Positions 62,500-64,000 of a stretch of DNA of 64,000 nucleotides are shown here, in pieces. The stretch covers positions 62,001 to 126,000 of the forward strand of contig NZ_FCOQ01000007.1 of the NCBI RefSeq assembly GCF_900021165.1, in the 5' to 3' direction. The position numbers and the translations under genes were made by a program. The notes beneath the pieces were generated by a model. That model did not search any database. It saw only the letters and a list, made by a program, of their open reading frames with translations, and was not told the origin of the DNA. How positions within the stretch are numbered: the stretch's first letter is position 1; each line of letters opens with the position of its first letter. This stretch comes from Paenibacillus phocaeensis (GTDB taxonomy: Bacteria; Bacillota; Bacilli; Paenibacillales; Paenibacillaceae).

Positions 62500-62720
62500 G
62501 ATAAGGCGGGTTGAGTGGCAGGCCGGGCGACGGGCTGGAGCGTAGTGGCGAGCCCGGGACAAGCGGGGGAGCGAGCCGGAGCGGCGCGAGTAACGGGCAG
62601 AGCGCTGAGCACGGGGCGGAGCGAATGGCGGGCAGAGCGTTGAACCCGGTGCTGGGCGAGTGGCAGGCGGCAACGATCCAAGTGCGGAGCGAGTGGCGGG
62701 CACAGTGACGTGCCCGGCTT
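62500..62720. repeat. Degenerate GC-rich repeat tract
   Basis: Words such as GAGTGGCAGGC, GAGCGTAGTGGCGAGC, GAGCGAATGGCGGGCAGAGC and GAGCGAGTGGCGGGCAC recur with variable spacing over about 220 bases. Purines (G, A) dominate the plus strand. Confidence 0.55.
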
Positions 62721-62786
62721 ATGAGCTGGGCAATGTCCCTGCCCCCGTCAAGCCGGGCGCCCCTCCGTATGCAGGACCCTGCGCTC

Positions 62787-62969
62787 TAACGGATCGTAAT
62801 GCCCTTATTCGCCCATTTTTCGCATATTTCCCAGCGTAACGGACTCCACAGCCCTTATTCGGCTTAGGGAACTGCTATTCTTGATGATTTTCCGGAAATA
62901 ACGCCCTCTCGATCCGTTACGTTCCGAAAACACCCGATTGCCCTCATTTAGCGCCTCTGGGTTCCGTTA
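62787..62969. repeat. Four-unit inverted repeat element R3 (183 bp)
   Basis: Forward units start at 62787 and 62837, inverted units at 62919 and 62969. Spacing is exactly 50 in both arms and total length exactly that of R1. Every unit has TAACGGA at base 1 and TTATT or CTAAA at base 19. The outer ends are TCTAACGGA and TCCGTTAGA. Confidence 0.8.
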
Positions 62970-63057
62970 GACCCCTCTTAGATTTTCCACGCTATGGACT
63001 ACCCCCGCTCCGCTCATGGTATACTGCAAATAATATGCTGAAAGCGAGGTACACCAT

Positions 63058-63453
63058 ATGTGGAAAGAGTTCAGAGCCTTTGCGCTGAAGGGAAATGTGC
63101 TTGACCTGGCCATCGGGGTCATTATCGGCGCTGCCTTCGGGAGCATCGTGACCTCTCTGGTCAACGACATTCTGATGCCGGTCGTCGGCCTGCTGGTGGG
63201 CGGGATCAATTTGAAAGAGATGCAGTTTCAATATGGGGACACGGTGCTGAAATACGGCGCTTTCCTCCAAACCGTCATCGACTTCTTTATCGTCTCCTTC
63301 TCTATTTTCCTGTTCGTCAAGGGGATCAACAAGCTCAGACGCAAAGAGAAGGAGGAGCCGAAGCTCGAAACACCTCCCGCCCCTTCCAAAGAAGAGGAAC
63401 TCCTGGCCGAAATTCGCGATTTGCTAAAACAAAGAGCGTTGGAAGAGAAGTGA
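63058..63453 (+). CDS. mscL: Large-conductance mechanosensitive channel
   Basis: This 131-residue homopentameric channel opens at near-lytic tension. Signature [37 protein letters not shown] lies in the N-terminal and first helix, and LPVVG-like [15 protein letters not shown] follows. The second helix ([15 protein letters not shown]) and a charged C-terminal helix ([15 protein letters not shown]) complete it. ATG 63058 is preceded by GAGGTAC. Monocistronic. Confidence 0.95.
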   Translation: MWKEFRAFALKGNVLDLAIGVIIGAAFGSIVTSLVNDILMPVVGLLVGGINLKEMQFQYGDTVLKYGAFLQTVIDFFIVSFSIFLFVKGINKLRRKEKEEPKLETPPAPSKEEELLAEIRDLLKQRALEEK

Positions 63454-63467
63454 CGCTGCTTTCCACC

Positions 63468-63522
63468 CATACGACGAGCCCGAGTGCAACTGGAGCGTTG
63501 CGCCGGCCTCGTCGTATGAGGC
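63468..63522. terminator. Long hairpin between mscL and the SPFH gene
   Basis: CATACGACGAGCC (63471-63483) pairs with GGCCTCGTCGTATG with one bulge. There is no clear T tract, so termination is uncertain. Confidence 0.4.
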
Positions 63523-63541
63523 TTGGAGCTTTATGAGGGAG

Positions 63542-64000
63542 TCACCCGGCCGATGGTCCCAGCTTCTGCCCGCAATTCGGGCAGAAATTCGCGCCTTCAT
63601 TCTTGGCCCCGCAGTTCGGGCAGAAGTTAGGCCGCTTGGAACCGGCTTCGCTAGCGGAAGGCGCTGCAGGTTGCGGCGGCTGGCTCGCTTGCGGGGGTTG
63701 CGGCGGCGACTGGGGGTCCGCCTTCTCCTGACCCGGTTCTTGATTCAGGTTCTTCATCATTTCCTTGGCCAGGTTCATCCCCATCATCATGCCGGCCATG
63801 TCCGATGCCGCCCCGCCGCCTTGCACCTTGCCTGAGGCGAGGCCGTCGGTCATGCTGACCTGCTGATACTTCGGCAGGTTGCCGATCATTTCATGCGACG
63901 CCGTCTTGGTGATCATATCCTGGATTTCCTTCGGATAACTGAAGCTCATGACCTGGAATCCCGTAATCGCCAGCCCGTCGTCCATCACTTGCATATCCAG
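63542..64000 (-). CDS. SPFH-domain / zinc-ribbon protein, C-terminal part (partial)
   Basis: The frame enters from the right edge and stops at 63542, leaving about 152 residues. The visible part begins with the end of an SPFH (band 7) domain (GLAITGFQVMSFSYPKEIQDMI) and a YQQVSMTDGLASG segment. A Met-rich helix (DMAGMMMGMNLAKEMMKNL), a Pro/Gln-rich linker and a zinc ribbon with two CPNCG motifs separated by 11 residues follow. This is the plan of the YdjI/virion-core-like SPFH proteins of Firmicutes, which form membrane platforms. The N-terminal two thirds lie outside. Confidence 0.85.
   Translation of the reverse strand: MDMQVMDDGLAITGFQVMSFSYPKEIQDMITKTASHEMIGNLPKYQQVSMTDGLASGKVQGGGAASDMAGMMMGMNLAKEMMKNLNQEPGQEKADPQSPPQPPQASQPPQPAAPSASEAGSKRPNFCPNCGAKNEGANFCPNCGQKLGPSAG

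Larger units (their letters stand above)
62489..63057. other. Gene-free region with two repeat types
   Basis: 62500-62720 is a GC-rich tract of degenerate copies of GAGCGAGTGGCGGGCAGAGC-like words; the open frames in it are shadows. 62787-62969 is repeat element R3. A -10 (TATACT 63020-63025) and ribosome site serving mscL close the region. Confidence 0.65.

Noticed and set aside
62511..62708. Short frames in the GC-rich tract
   Set aside because: Ser/Gly/Ala/Arg-rich translations of a degenerate repeat; no start signals.

Overview
The window looks like a chromosomal segment of a spore-forming, moderately GC-rich Firmicute, most probably a Paenibacillus or a close relative in the Paenibacillaceae. 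The reasons are the YesM/YesN-type sensor-regulator pair beside a sugar transporter, a GerA-type germination operon, a spore transglutaminase, a Spo0E-like phosphatase, a KimA potassium importer under a c-di-AMP riboswitch, strong AGGAGG ribosome sites, and Gram-positive lipoproteins. No rRNA, tRNA, CRISPR array or intact insertion sequence was seen.

Layout. 0-2.2 kb: the tail of a SHOCT-like gene, then a lipoteichoic acid synthase. 2.4-10.9 kb: a sugar-sensing and uptake block, made of a membrane-anchored sugar-binding protein, a histidine kinase, an AraC-type response regulator, and a ChvE-GguA-GguB (multiple monosaccharide) ABC transporter with a candidate CcpA site. 11-18 kb: an RND efflux operon (adaptor, pump, TetR) diverging from a TolC-family protein. 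18-21.6 kb: a DhaS-like TetR regulator, an oleate hydratase and an Rpn-family nuclease. 21.6-23.6 kb: a lower-GC block with a Spo0E-like gene and an XRE-TPR receptor whose 3' end overlaps an uncalled 33-aa peptide gene, which looks like a peptide quorum-sensing pair. 23.7-26.4 kb: aldo/keto reductase, L-rhamnose mutarotase and aldehyde dehydrogenase. 26.5-31.9 kb: a ger operon in the order A-C-D-B-B. 31.9-33.6 kb: an Hsp20 gene with two CtsR boxes and a DsbA-like protein. 33.6-37 kb: a degraded region with gene remnants, repeat elements, an MmcQ/YjbR gene and an SDR gene. 37-42.1 kb: an Sm-like protein, transglutaminase, pyruvate kinase, and KimA with its riboswitch. 42.3-50.5 kb: ArsR regulator, threonine-aldolase-like lyase, two chemoreceptors, MscS channel, and a LysR/YeiH divergent pair. 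50.6-58.7 kb: Ca2+ P-type ATPase, uridine kinase, a BmrCD-like heterodimeric ABC exporter and an SGNH hydrolase. 58.9-64 kb: small membrane proteins, a DDAH/arginine-deiminase-like enzyme, a DMT permease, MscL and the C-terminal part of an SPFH/zinc-ribbon protein.

Three signals are not explained by ordinary genes. (1) Three intergenic elements of 183, 195 and 183 bp share one geometry: two ~50-bp units forward and two inverted. Each unit has a TAACG-like box at base 1 and a YTATT-like box exactly 18 bases on. The box sequence differs between elements but stays complementary between the arms of each one. (2) A dispersed element of about 130-145 bp has inverted ends TTTGCACGATTATCCC / GGGATAATCGTGCAAA, with two complete copies and one half copy. 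(3) A receptor-peptide gene pair sits next to a sporulation phosphatase.

Regulation can be read directly in several places: a c-di-AMP riboswitch, terminator and sigma-A promoter before kimA-pyk; CtsR boxes on hsp20; a TetR operator on the RND operon; and a 16-bp palindrome between lysR and yeiH. The pyruvate kinase probably shares the kimA transcript and lacks the usual potassium-site residues.
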